This document shows, piece by piece, positions 32,219-43,844 of a stretch of 64,000 nt of DNA. A program made the position numbers and the translations under genes. The notes below the pieces were generated by a model that was not told the DNA's origin, made no database searches, and was given only the letters and a program-made list of their open reading frames with translations. Position 1 is the stretch's first letter. Each line of letters opens with the position of its first letter. The DNA lies in the NCBI GenBank assembly GCA_946122785.1, contig CAMGYJ010000004.1, positions 12,608,150 to 12,672,149 on the forward strand. The letters are read 5' to 3'. The stretch comes from Linum tenue (Eukaryota > Streptophyta > Magnoliopsida > Malpighiales > Linaceae).

Positions 32219-33892
32219 ATGGACATGATCACTTCCTTCAAGTGTCGAGGGAAGGGTCACAAAGCTGACCAATGTCCCAACAAGCGAGCACTAGTTCTGC
32301 TTGACAATGGGGAGTATGGATTTGATGAAAACGAAGAAGGGGAAGAGCAGGAGGATGAAGACACTGATGTGGATGAGTCAATTGAGGCAGAACCACCACC
32401 TGGTTCCCTTTTAGATGATCGTCCAGTGGCAATCAAGCCTCCCAAGGGGAACTTCCTTAATCATCGAGCACTAACCATCTCCGCAGTGGCCGAGGCAAAT
32501 CAGAGGCACAACATCTTCCATACCCGCTGCAAGGTAAACACGGATGTAGCTTCTATGATTATTGACGGAGATAGTTGTGTGAATGTTGTTAGTGCGAAAG
32601 CAGTAAAGAAGTGGGGATTGAAGACTGAAAAGCACCCAGAACCGTATAATTTGAGATTGCTGAATGATTGTGGATCAGTCCGGGTGAATGCGCGAGTTAC
32701 CGTTCCATTTGAGATCGGCACGTACAGGGACAGTACCAAATGCGATGTCGTCCCAATGCAGGCCACCCATCTTCTCCTGGGGCGTCCATGGCAGTACGAC
32801 AAGAAAGCAATGCACAATGGGCTTACCAACTCATACGTTTTCAACCATGGAAGAAGGACGTTGGAACTCTTGCCATTATCTCCGTCTGAGGTGATCGAAG
32901 ACCAACGAAAGATTGCACGAAGCTTCACAGAGCTTGGCAATAGCTCAGCGTCCTCCCCGAAGCGGCCTGGAAACAATTTGGTGGCTCAGAGATACCTGTT
33001 GATGAGTCTACAGGGTCACCGTCTCAAAATTTGGCAACGACGGGAGCTGCTCTGTTCTGCCGTTCCCCTGAAGCAGGCCGTACGGCGTGGACTTACGCCG
33101 GCGACTACGGAAGTCATGGAAGGTGTGGTCACGCCTCAAATTCACCCAACAAGCTCCGGCATTTGGCAAAGCGGAACCACGACCCCAACCACCTTGGATC
33201 CGAAGTGGAGTTCTTCGTGCCTAGAAAGGCTGTTCTTCGATGCCAAGAACTCGAAGTCGAATTTGGAGTTCCAGGAGGTTTCTGCGCCAATTGAGAGGCG
33301 AAATCCGTTGCTAGAGGGATCACGAACGTGTCGCAAACGAAAAATACGGTCGAAACTGTTCCAGAAAGAAAGCCCCAATTTGGCTTTTCAAATTTGTCGG
33401 TCACCGGAGTTCGACGGCGAAAAGTGCGGGAAGAACTTGGAGGGCTCGTCGTTCAGTATGGGACAACGTCGAGCTTCCGAACTGTGTGGGGATGACAATT
33501 GGGGTCCAGGTAAACCTCTTGGAAACCACGAATCGGACAATCGAAGCACATATGAAGAATCCCCAATTTTGAGACTGTCCCCGGAGCTTCATCGCCGACC
33601 ACCGGAAACTGGAAAATTTCCAGCTTCAAAATGTTCGTATTTTCTGCAGGAAATTGCTGGGAAGTTCGTGTGGATAACAACCTATGACCTGTATGAGGTA
33701 TTTGTCGACCCAATGATCATCATAAACCATCTAATTCAAGATGAAAGACGAATCGAATCAAAGAGAGGCACGTTCGACTTTTGGGATCCTGTTTGGGAAG
33801 TTACCTTGCATCGTTTTAGCTACAAGCCTACTCAAGCTTTGTGGGCAAAGCTTTTTCAACAGGGAGGGCCTGATGAGGTCTCATCTCGATGA
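32219..33892 (+). CDS. Zinc knuckle-protease ORF of element C with a long unknown C-terminus
   Basis: A 557-codon open frame. It starts with a degenerate zinc knuckle, FKCRGKGHKADQCPNKR, where the first cysteine is replaced by serine. An acidic stretch follows, then a retroviral-type protease with IIDGDSCVNV at about residue 115 and CDVVPMQATHLLLGRPWQYD, a signature of one Gypsy group. The DGDS site departs from the DSG or DGGS usual there, so activity is doubtful. From about residue 240 to the end (32940-33892) the frame stays open but shows no RT or any motif I recognise. It enters the 3' LTR at 33871. The tail may be a captured sequence or non-coding DNA that happens to be open. Confidence 0.7.
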   Translation: MDMITSFKCRGKGHKADQCPNKRALVLLDNGEYGFDENEEGEEQEDEDTDVDESIEAEPPPGSLLDDRPVAIKPPKGNFLNHRALTISAVAEANQRHNIFHTRCKVNTDVASMIIDGDSCVNVVSAKAVKKWGLKTEKHPEPYNLRLLNDCGSVRVNARVTVPFEIGTYRDSTKCDVVPMQATHLLLGRPWQYDKKAMHNGLTNSYVFNHGRRTLELLPLSPSEVIEDQRKIARSFTELGNSSASSPKRPGNNLVAQRYLLMSLQGHRLKIWQRRELLCSAVPLKQAVRRGLTPATTEVMEGVVTPQIHPTSSGIWQSGTTTPTTLDPKWSSSCLERLFFDAKNSKSNLEFQEVSAPIERRNPLLEGSRTCRKRKIRSKLFQKESPNLAFQICRSPEFDGEKCGKNLEGSSFSMGQRRASELCGDDNWGPGKPLGNHESDNRSTYEESPILRLSPELHRRPPETGKFPASKCSYFLQEIAGKFVWITTYDLYEVFVDPMIIINHLIQDERRIESKRGTFDFWDPVWEVTLHRFSYKPTQALWAKLFQQGGPDEVSSR

Positions 33893-35349
33893 TTAACGGG
33901 TCAAATGGAAACTCAATTCAAGTGTGTTGATGATTTTGAATGTCGTGTTCAGGACCCTATTTCCAGCCCTTATAACTTGAATTCTGGGTTTCCATATGGT
34001 TGGAATTTCACCCGTCGGGATAGTACGAGTTGCAAGCTTTCCAGAAAGCCATCAAGCACTGCTCGACTCCAACTAGAACTCCATAACGAGCTAAGGAGGC
34101 TACTTGAACACAGGCAGGAAGGGTCAGATTTGTCCAAGTATAGAAGGAGCAGATTGTAGTGTTGAGATACCAACTTTGGAAGGCTGGTTCTCGATAATGG
34201 GAGAGGATTTGGAACAGCTGGGCGTTTCAAAAGCAAGAAGGAAACTTCTACTTCCACGTGAAGGGTTGGATGAGTTTGACAAGGCGATTTACCCCAATTT
34301 CTAAGAGCCCCAAGTTGGTACCCAGGACACTACAAACGTACAACTCAAGGCACTTACTTGGCCGAGAAGAAACCTTTGGTTTCATTGTTCTTTTTGGATT
34401 CTGTTTAAGTTTACATTTCATTGTTTGGTTAGGATAGTATCTCTTGTGATTCGTAGTGTTCCATTGTCTATTTATAGGTTTTCAATTAACGTGTAATGGA
34501 GATTGAAGAAGAATAACCATAAGTAGGGATGGCAATTTTGCCCATACTCGGGTATTTTACTATCCAACCCAATTGGGTTGGGTATGAAATCCAAATATAT
34601 GGGTATGGGTAAAGTTTGATGGGTTTGTACCCATACCCATTTACTTTGGGTTGGGTTGGGTTTATAACAAATGGGTTTGGGTTTGTACCCATGCCCAAAT
34701 ACAAATTACAGTTTGGTACCTAAACTTAATAGATATGCATATTTAGTACCTAAATTTAATTTTTTTGCATATAAGTCCTCAAAATATCGATGGAAAATTA
34801 CGTTTTGGTACCTAAATTTTTTTGGTCTTACATTTTGGTACCTAAATTTTCAAGTTTTACAAATAAGTCCAATTTTTGCATGTGTAGTTAAAACACCCTT
34901 AAGTAAATGGATATCCATATCCAACCCATACCCATTTAGATAATATCCATATCTAACCCAAACCCATATACAAACCCCAAACCCATACACACATCACCCA
35001 AACCCTACCCATAATAAATGGGTCTACTTGGGTTTGGGCAAAATTACCCATGGGTGGGTAAATTGCCATCCCTAACCATAAGTTGTTTTCGTTTAATTCA
35101 TGATCTTCGTTTGATCGTGTTTGATTGTGTGTTTGGGATCAATCCAAGCTCGAGATCAAGCTCAAGCATCAGCTGGTGAATCACAACCAGTTGTGGGAGT
35201 TCTACCCTAAATCGTTGAGCCTCTTTCCCCTGAGAAAGTTGTTCGATTGATTCGTCGTCACGTTCGGATTGTGATTCAACTCACAAACTTCGCAATTCTT
35301 GTTGGCTGCGTTGGATACTCTGATCGTGATCCTAACCAGGGTCATATCA
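33871..35349 (+). repeat. 3' LTR of element C, containing a hAT MITE
   Basis: It is 1479 bases long; removing the 551-base MITE and one 8-base duplication leaves 920, matching the 924-base 5' LTR. The 5' copy has the intact target site near 30670-30680. Confidence 0.92.
34524..35074. mobile_element. hAT-type MITE (551 bases) with 8-base TSD ACCATAAG
   Basis: Terminal inverted repeats TAGGGATGGCAATTTTGCCC and its reversed partner ending AATTGCCATCCCTA are flanked by ACCATAAG at 34516-34523 and 35075-35082. An 8-base duplication and a TAGGG(A)TG start are hAT hallmarks. The empty site is preserved in the other LTR of element C, so the insertion post-dates element C. Confidence 0.93.
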
Positions 35350-35413
35350 ATCAACGTAATCAAATTACGAAAAAATGTAATCATCCCAAAGTTATTAAAC
35401 TTATTTTTAATAA

Positions 35414-36364
35414 GGATTAATAGCATTTTGTACCCCTCTACAATGATAAGTTAACAAATATACCCATCTACTAAATTTTTGCACAAATGTACCCTTCTGT
35501 CTAATTATCCATTAAGTAGCCGTTAAATGAGGTGTGAAATGAACCAATTACCCCCATTTTGCTCCTAACTTCGGTTGATTATTTTATTGTGTTCCAAATC
35601 AATTAATTAAAAAAATTAAAAATCTCTAAGCTAATACAGAAGCCCTCCCCCTGAGTTCTCCCTTGCGATCAGAAGCTCGACTCGGCATCGACACATGCTC
35701 GGCACCTCCTCGCCGGCAGTTGGAGTAGAGAGAACCGGTGAGACAAGACGACATCTCCTCGCCGGCACTTGCTCCGGATTCCCCGTGACGTTTCAACGCA
35801 TATGTAACTCCCCTCGATCACACAGCAGGGTCCAGCTTCCCCAACTTCTCCCCGACGTCGACGGTAACTTCCCAAATTTTCACAAGACGTTCCGACGCCA
35901 GCGCTTCCGTGGTGATCCATCTACTCTGCTGCCGCACCTATACTCGGGTTCTTCCTGCCGACGCAACTCTCTTTGATTATGTGATTCCAGTACCTACAAT
36001 CAATATACAGAGTAAGAAGAAGGTGTAGAATTCGTTGGAGCAACTGAAAAGGGAGAAGAGGTCGGGGTTTCGCCTCGGTGAGGGAGGCGGAAACTTCTGC
36101 CGAGTGTGGATGATGGGTAATGATTAATGAATTAAATTAAAAAATAAAATAACTATTAATTAAACACATATTAGGAGTGTTTAGGGGTAAATGAGGGCAA
36201 TTGGGTCATTTCACAGTCTATTTAACGGTCACTTAACGGATAATTAGACGGAAGGGTAGAATCGTTACGTTTTAATACTAAAAGGGTAAGTTTGTGCAAA
36301 AATTTAGTAGAGGGGTATGTTTGTTAACTTACCATAGTAGAGGGGTACAAAATGCTATTAACCC
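35414..36364. mobile_element. Mutator-like non-autonomous element, copy 2 (951 bases)
   Basis: This is an inverted copy of 23493-24479: the ends GGATTAATAGCATTTTGTACC and the reversed GGGTTAATAGCATTTTGTACC match, as does the interior with its AGGCGAAACCCCGACC type segment read in reverse. It lies 64 bases to the right of element C. The flanks show no perfect target duplication. Confidence 0.8.
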
Positions 36365-37390
36365 TATTAAATTTCAAAAAATTGCAGGTATATACTAGAA
36401 AATTTAAATGAGTTCATAACAAAAATAATCTAAATTAAATAAAGAAATTATTTAAACTAATTCAAAAAATAAAGAAATTATTTAAACATTCTCATATTTA
36501 ATACTGTTGTTAATGTTGACTAGCTTTGTAGCTCACTGAAAAGGAAAAAAGAATAGGAAGGAAATAGATAAGTATACAAGCACAATGACTTCTAAGCAAA
36601 TGACTTCCCATTTTTTATGAACTTAGGTCTCTGAAAGTAAACATGGTAATTGGCTGAATTCCTGGACTTTTGAGGGTTTTAGAGTGTACTGTGTAGGGAT
36701 CAAGGGGTGACTGAATTCCTGGACTTTTGATAGTGAATTTGCTAATTGGCTGTCTGCAAGCACTGTGTAACCGAACAAGCAAGCACTGTTTAGCTACAGC
36801 GGAAGAACGAATTCAGTGTTTGTGGAATTGGGTCCAAAGCGTGTAAATTGAAAACCAAGTTCTTCTTTGTTAGACACAACAGAGCCTAGGTATATTGGTC
36901 AGAATTTGATTCGACTACCAAATCAACTTGATCTGAACTTAGATGAACATAAGTCATGTACTCGTTGGCCAAAGTAAAACTCATATAATGATCACAAAAT
37001 GACAAGAGAGTAGCACTTGCGAACAACCCTTTTGGCTAATAGATACACCAATCTCATCACGGTCCTATGTAGCGCACTAAAACCATGGTATATAACTATG
37101 AAACGAACAACTGAACTTTCACGTACAGAGGATAGAAGCTAACAAACACTAAATTATACAATCATCCTTGATTCCGCCCAAATCATCAGGTCACTACAGA
37201 CATGCATCACAGATTATGAAATCCTCGTCATCATTAAGAAAAAAATCAATAAACTTTTATAAATCAATTATCCTTGAAACAAAGTTGCAACCACAGGACC
37301 ATCAAATGAACTTTCTGGTATGTAAGAAAATCACACTGTGCAGCAGTTCCAAGCTTTGAAAACAACATAGCAGTAGAGCATTGGAAGTAC
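36365..37390. other. Intergenic DNA, nothing recognised
   Basis: AT-rich with no supportable ORF, RNA gene or transposon end. A short phrase, CTGAATTCCTGGACTTTTGA, occurs twice, near 36655 and 36711. Confidence 0.4.
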
Positions 37391-37489
37391 CTCTTTCTCT
37401 TTTAAAAGAGCGGTATAATTGACCGACAACGCTTTGATTTGTGCTTCAGATTCTTGGAGCTTTCTAATCTCTGATCTGTACTGTTCAAT
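37391..37489 (-). pseudogene. Orphan 33-codon coiled-coil exon, golgin-like
   Basis: A minus-strand segment with a perfect acceptor (TTGTAG) and donor (GAG/GTACTT) encodes IEQYRSEIRKLQESEAQIKA and on to LLKEKE, a heptad-patterned coiled coil. From memory it resembles an internal exon of plant golgin-candidate proteins with a GRIP-related domain. No neighbouring exons were found within several kb, so it is a stranded exon of a broken gene or a captured fragment. It could also belong to a gene with very long introns. Confidence 0.45.
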
Positions 37490-37694
37490 CTACAAATGCA
37501 TCAAAAAGAACAGGAACCATGAATCACAATCAACATTACACATTCTGACTTCTGAATACACGAATAGACTAATCCTGGAGTCGCAGTAAGCATAATGCTG
37601 CAACAAGTAAGGGAACCGTAAAAATTTGGTCATGGCTTTATGGGGGAGCAAACTTGTATAGTGGAATTAAGCCCATAATCCTTACTTTACATAA

Positions 37695-38165
37695 CTAACA
37701 AGATTTAGGCATATGGTTGTAAGCCACATCGATAAACATCTCTTGCATCCCATCTGGAGTAACACTGAGCTTAGTAATACATTTCATAGTTGCCTTTACT
37801 TCTACACAAACCTTAGCCTCACCCCACTTCAACCCCTTCCTAGTGGAATAATCCATACAAAAAGGTTTACCTAATGAACTAGCAATCCGCCCCAACCCTT
37901 CCTTCAAAGCAAGCTCTGTCGGCAAATTAGACAATCGTACCCAAACTGTGATAGCTGAGATATCGATCTCAAGTGGGCAAATCCCGGATCCCATTTCCTG
38001 AAGAAAAAAAGATTGTCTTGATGGTGCCAGGGATCCCCTTCAAACACCCAACGACAGATTTCCTCTGACGGGAATTGAAAAGCAAACAAAGCTTCTCCCA
38101 TTCTCGTCAGCTGAATCTCACCCGTCTTTCCCCATAACCAATTAACCCAATATAGAATTGAGGTT
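37695..38165 (-). pseudogene. LINE ORF1 fragment (DUF4283 domain)
   Basis: Two overlapping minus-strand frames joined by a frameshift near 37985 contain FQFPSEEICRWVFEGDPWHH, then ITVWVRLSNLPTELALKEG and YSTRKGLKWGEAKVCVEV. This is the DUF4283 gag-like domain of plant LINE elements. It continues upstream to about 38165 with WVNWLWGKTGEIQL. The zinc knuckle and RT are missing. Confidence 0.75.
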
Positions 38166-38888
38166 AGCGTTGGAGACTTACCCAGAAACTACCCAACAAG
38201 GCTGAATCCGGCCCCGGGGAGACGACGAGGAGTGAGAACGAGTAAGGAAAGCTGCTGCGGCAGGGGGCAGGGGAGGGCGGCGGCGGGAGGGTGAACCCGA
38301 GTGCTGGACCGGCACAGAGGATGAAGGAGATGTGGCGGCAGGTGCTGGCGGGCGGCGGCGGGTGGTCGACGATGGGGGAAGCGATGGCGGTGGTGAAGAA
38401 ATCGACGAACCCGAAGGAGGAGTTCAAGAGGTCGATGATGGAGATGATAGCGCAGTCGATACTATTGCGAGGAAAGAAAGGGATGGAACAGAAATGAGTT
38501 GGGTAATTAGGGACTTAGGGTTAAAATGGGTAAAAATGGGTCTGAATGGGTTTTAAGGATAAAACTCAAAAATACCCTATCCTTTAGGGTCAGAATGTGA
38601 CCCGGCCCTATTTTGGCCCTAAACACTAATTGACACTACCCGACCCATAGGGTTGGGCCGGGTCGGGCTGACGGGTAGTAGGGGCCACAGTTACACCCTA
38701 GTACTAACAGGCCGGCGACGGTGGACGACGAGATTAAAAGGTTTTCCCACTCTCAGTCTCTGCGCTGGACGTAATTGGGGCTTTTAGCTGTTTGTTTCCC
38801 TGTTAGGGCTGCTAAACCGGTTTAGGTTTCACGGTTGAATCGAACCTTCTTTACAGTAAATCGAACAGCGAACAAAAAGACCAAAGGC
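38166..38888. other. Intergenic repeat-rich DNA
   Basis: 38180-38500 is GC-rich with overlapping glycine-rich frames. 38570-38700 carries GACCCGGCCC and GGGCCGGGTCGGG words like those near 24530. Probably old MITE sequence; no gene is supported. Confidence 0.4.
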
Positions 38889-39886
38889 TATTTTTTTAGG
38901 GGTTGCTAAATCTCGCCCTGATCGCCCTAATCTAAAGGTTTAAAATTACTTCTTTATCCTTTTTTTTAATTGGGCCATAATCGCCCTAACTAATATGATC
39001 TTTTCTTTTCCGACCGCCTCACTTTCATTCGTTTTTTAAACGGAAAATTCTGATTCCAACGACAATGGGGCGACGGCGGGCGGCCAGGATCTGGGTCAAA
39101 TTTGGGTGCTCAACTTCGTTCAGTGCACCGCATCCTCGCCGACGGGATGAGGAGATCGAGTGGCGCCAATGGCGGAGACGGGCACGACGGCTGATTGATG
39201 GAGACGGCGGCGGAACGGAGACAGAGAGCAGGCGGCGGTGACTTGTGTTTCCGGAGGCGGAGCTGTAGCTGGAGGCGGCGATTGGCGACGGAATTCACTG
39301 CGTGGTCGCTGAAGGCGACTTGGAGCTGGCAGTTGACGGCCAGTGAAGTTCACGGCGACGATGAAACGGGAGCAACGGTTGCATATGGCGACGGTGGATT
39401 TGACGAAAAAGGGAGCCGGCTCAGATTATGGCGAAATCGGAGAATTCTGTCTTCTTCGCTGGGATCGGCGTATGAAGAGGACAAGGACGATGAGTCCTCA
39501 TCCGGCAATGAACAGAGAAGATAGCGACGACGGCGATTGACTGGGCGATGTGGATTGCGGAAGCTTGAACAGTTATCACTTATACAGTTCTCTCAATTCT
39601 CCTCGTTTGGATTCCCGGAGAATCATATGTAAGTTAGTTACTCCATCGATCATGAGATGCAGTATTTGATGGAGCGCAGGGGAGAAGGACGTCGTCGGCA
39701 AAGGGTTTGGTGAGGACTCTGTGAAGGTCAGCGATGTAAAAGGGGAATGTAAATTATAGGGGATTTTTCGTTTTATTGAATTTGAATTGAACTAAATAAA
39801 GAAGGATAATTTAATCATATCATATTTCAAACTAGGGCGATAATAGTAAAATTAGGGCGACGTTTAGCAGCCCAGTAAAAAATAGG
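38889..39886. mobile_element. Mutator-like element of about 1 kb
   Basis: Inverted ends share CTATTTTTTTAGGGGTTGC-like sequence followed by TAAA and TCGCCCT: left at 38889, right reversed at 39886. The inner parts share AATCGCCCTAA-type words. The interior (39050-39550) is GC-rich, with open frames on both strands that I do not recognise, so captured sequence is possible. Confidence 0.6.
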
Positions 39887-39930
39887 GACGGTAATATGTA
39901 CTTATTTTGCTTAATGAAATGTTCTCTATA

Positions 39931-40425
39931 TTTGGCCTGGCTTTTAGAAGTGTTTTTCGGTTTTAAAAGCTGAAGCATGGTCAAACACCTCTAAAAGCTC
40001 GGCTTTTTAAAAAGTCGGAAAGCGATTTTGTGTAACTTAAAAGCAGAAGCTCCGATTTGGAGCTTTTGCAAACAGTTGTTTTGAAAATACAAGATTATCC
40101 TTACCATATTTTTATTTATTTCATAAAATATAATTTTCTTTCATTTATATCATTTTAAAACTAAAATAAATATTGAAATCATATTATTTAATATAAAAGA
40201 AATCTAACAAGATCCATTTTGATTACTTTTTATTGTTTAGAATTTTTATTCATAGTTTATATTATAAGCCCTTTATAGTCATTTTACACAGCCTGTCATA
40301 TTAAAAAGCACATTTAATAGTTTTTCAGCCAAACACTCAACTATTTTTTTTGAAAAGTAATTATCTAAAATCTCAAGCCAGAAATTGCTTCTGCAAAAGC
40401 TACAACAGGGCCAAACTAGCCTATT
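39931..40425. mobile_element. MITE with TTTGGCC ends, possibly hAT-type
   Basis: The left end TTTGGCCTGGCTTTTAGAAG and the reversed right end GTTTGGCCCTGTTGTAGC are imperfect inverted repeats. Internal AAAAGC and GCTTTT words pair around an AT-rich centre. No clear target duplication was seen. Confidence 0.5.
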
Positions 40426-40614
40426 GAATTCATTTGTTGTGAATAGGGTTACTAATGTTCTTATGTAGCTAAATACAATTTACTTATCTAATATTTTCAA
40501 CTTTGACAGCATATATAATAGTTAAAATTTCAAAGATATAAAAAAAATAGATGAAAAGATCACTTGCAATAACAAGAAACGAACAAGTTACAGAGTCCCC
40601 AATTTCGAGCACAA

Positions 40615-40920
40615 TCACGCTCGAAAATCAAACCAAGAAAACAAAAATTGGGCTCTTTTAGCCACAAGATGAGTCATCCTATTATTATGTTTACTCACAA
40701 ATCTAACATGGTACCCCAACATTAATAGAAAAAGACGAGGAAACTCTTCCAAAATTGCACCACCCTTCACATCCCTAACACACATGGCATTAACATTGTG
40801 AATTACCACCTTGGCATTCCCTTCCAATCTCAAATTTTGAAGACTCGCTGCAATGCCACCTGACCTCATCACGAAGCGCCCACATCTCCACAAGCAGCTT
40901 AGCCAGGTTATGAAGAGTTG
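40615..40920 (-). pseudogene. LINE RNase H-domain fragment
   Basis: The minus-strand frame has LRLEGNAKVVIHNVNAM and ends with RFVSKHNNRMTHLVAKRA, which matches the plant RVT_3 RNase H pattern of an acidic-residue strand followed by RxxNxxAHxLA. A related piece (LVEMWALRDEV) continues upstream in another frame. It is a 3' LINE remnant. Confidence 0.65.
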
Positions 40921-41320
40921 TGGGTCAAGTAGCTAGATAGATACTCCAGTTTCACACTTTAAGCCCTATTTTTGCAAGTCATGACATCCTCGTTTACTGT
41001 CACGGACTTACCCTCGGTCGTGCGGGCTTAGCTCTTAAATCCGTTAGAAAACTAAGCAGCCTTCTCTCAAACTCACAAGCAAGCCTGAGATTACTCAAGT
41101 AAATACTCCACTTGAGGCCCTAACCGGAAAACCTTAATGTTTGTTTTGCTTTTGTTTTGGCCATTAACTTAAAACGGACTGTAGTTCATGAGAATGAAGC
41201 CTATATAGTCTCTCATTTAACCTTTTGTTATTTGTTAGAGTTATATAATTAGTCTCTCGAGAATACAAAATTTTATTATGATGACACAAATTGACGATTG
41301 TCAACCATTCATAAAAAGGT

Positions 41321-42900
41321 GAGTGCGGATCCCATGACTAGGGGGGTTTAGTCAAGTGACTAAGCCCTCCCTAGCCTTTGGATCTAGATATACCAATTTA
41401 ATGGTTAAAAGTGGGAAGAGATATTAAATTAATGAAAATGGTAGTTATGGTATTATAAAATATAATTATTTTTTTTTGTTTTATTTATCTTTCCTGTTCA
41501 CGTGCCACAGCCGCGCACCGGCGCACGTCTCCTCCTTTTTCTTTTATAATTCACCTGGCTCAGTAATTTCTTTATTAATCACTTATAAATAATTTTTAAA
41601 CCTCCAACTCACATGCGTTTTTCTTCGTTTCTTTTTCGTACCAGTTTTTTCTATTTTAATAATAAAAATATGGAAGTAGCATCCATGCACTCCATACCAG
41701 TAAAATATACATAGATAAAATACATAATGTGCAAACATTATAATGAAACATTATAATGAAAATGAAAAAGACTCTATAATATGTGATTTACAAATCAGGA
41801 TATAAAAGTGTAAAAATCATATTATAAATATGTACAAACTAATAATACCATGTATACAAAATACAATTACTTACAAATACAAATATTTGTGAATTCCTTT
41901 ACAAATCAATGATACAAAGTATACAAACTATATCATAAAAGTAACAAAGCAATATAAAAAGTATTATAACCATATGAAATAAGTATACAAATTAACATTA
42001 TATACAAAGATTACAAAAACATAAATATCACTGCTAAATATTACAAAGTATACCTACCACATCATAAAACTATACAAATAACTAACATTGTATACAAAGC
42101 GTACTAACTGTACAAATTACAACTACTTACAATACAAACCAATAAATACAAAGCATACAAATCAGAAGTTACAAACATTACAAATATGGTTGACAAAAAT
42201 GACAAACATGGTGGACAAAAATAACAAGGTTTACAAACATTACAAAAGAAACCAACAAACATTACAAAAATAACAAACATTACAAACATTACAAAATAAA
42301 CCAACAAACGGTACAAACATACTAACCATACAAAATACCACTACTTATAATACAAAACGATAAACTGGTATTACAAACCAATAAATACAAAGAATACAAA
42401 ATATTATAAAGTATACAAAATAGACAAACAAACATTACAAAGCGCACTTACAAATATTACAAAATATTCCGACAAACACGACAAACTAGCATTGTTGCCG
42501 GAATATCCTCTCCGCTGCCGGAAATTCTTGCAGTCATGTTGAAAAATCTCTCTCTCTCTCTAACTGCTGGGTTTTTCCCAGGAAAGGGAGAATGGGGGGA
42601 ATGGCTATAGGAGGACACGACAAAAATGGCGAGGGATCGCCGGGAGGCCACCGGAAAAAATAAATCCGCCGAGAGGCGGGGAAGGTGACCGACAAAAATA
42701 TTTTCAGCGAGGGGCGGGAGATACCCACTCGTTGAGTGCTGCAAGTTTTATTTTTATTTTAAATAAATAAAATATGTAATTACCATCTTATCCTTCATTA
42801 AATAGGATAAATTAGGATCATTAAATTTTAATGAGGTTAAATGAGTGAAATTGGCTTAGTTATGTGACTAAGGGACCCCCTAGTCACCTGATCTTAGTCC
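41321..42900. mobile_element. Mutator-like element (1580 bases) with 9-base TSD TAAAAAGGT
   Basis: TAAAAAGGT occurs at 41312-41320 and 42901-42909, directly flanking inverted ends that share GACTAGGGGG and GACTAAGCC. The interior from about 41660 to 42480 is AT-rich with degenerate repeats of ACATTACAAA and TATACAAA. A GC-richer stretch follows at 42490-42740 with a 95-codon minus-strand frame of no known family. A 9-base duplication is typical of Mutator-like elements. Confidence 0.78.
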
Positions 42901-43844
42901 TAAAAAGGTCGACCAATGTCAATCACCAAACTCGCTGAAGATTACATGATTAGAGTGTTAGGGTGCACATATTGGGTGATTGTGAACCACTATTTTGGTT
43001 AACCATTCGCTATCAACGATTCAACTCATTCTATGCCAACATGCTTCATTGAGTATTGATAATTTTGTATTGATTTTAGAGCTTGACTGTTGTAGTAGCT
43101 GAGATCTTTGGATGTACCTTGTAAGAAAATTCGGATTATATTTTCTAATTATTTGTTCTTTCTTGACATTTCTTGAAAAAAATATTATAATTTTTTGCGG
43201 GTAAATGCCACTTTTGGTCATTGAGTTTACTAAAAACGTGTCATGTTTAGTTATTGAAAAAAATTAATATCAATGTTGGTCACTCGAATTAGTAAAACGA
43301 TCCGCGTTTAGTCACTCTTCGTTAGTCTCCAATAACACCGTCAGTCAATTGCTTAAGTGGCTGACAAAAGTGCTGATTCACCCTTTGTTAACTCACCACA
43401 TAACCAAACCCGACTCGCCACGTCACTCAACCCGCCATGTCATCTTTCCCAACCCAATCCTTAAACCTAACCTATTAAGCCAAATAAAATGCAAAAAAAG
43501 GGTTGGATTTAACAACATAACAATCCAAAATTGCATATTCAACAACATTGAACTGCAAATTCATCAACAAACAGAGCTTTCCCACAAACCATTTGGATGG
43601 CGGTGTATGTTGCTCTGGCCGCAGAGGAGGTCAGCTAGGCTGAACTCTTAGTTAGCGGCGAGGATTCACAAGCAGGCCAGGAGAAGATGCAGGGACCGGG
43701 ACTCTCGGTTAGTAGCGGGGACTCTGACTGAGCGTAACGACTAAGGAGATGAAGCAACATAGTGGGTGGGTTTCGATCGACCTCGATCTGGATTCTAGAG
43801 AGGAGGGAATGAAGAGCAGTCACTAAGAGAAGCGAGTGAATATT

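Larger units (their letters stand above)
30024..35349 (+). mobile_element. Element C: complete non-autonomous Ty3/Gypsy element with TSD ATCAA
   Basis: The two LTRs (30024-30947 and 33871-35349) begin TGATGAGG and end CATATCA. They are flanked by the identical 5-base duplication ATCAA at 30019-30023 and 35350-35354. A purine tract CAGGGAGGG precedes the 3' LTR. The interior encodes a damaged gag and protease, then 300 codons of unrecognised sequence. No RT, RNase H or integrase is present. The 3' LTR carries a 551-base hAT MITE. Few differences separate the LTRs, so the insertion is young. It must have moved using proteins from another element. Confidence 0.92.

Noticed and set aside
41660..42480. 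CRISPR-like or centromeric satellite array
   Set aside because: The short TACAAA words are degenerate without regular spacing and lie inside a TIR-bounded element in a plant nuclear genome.
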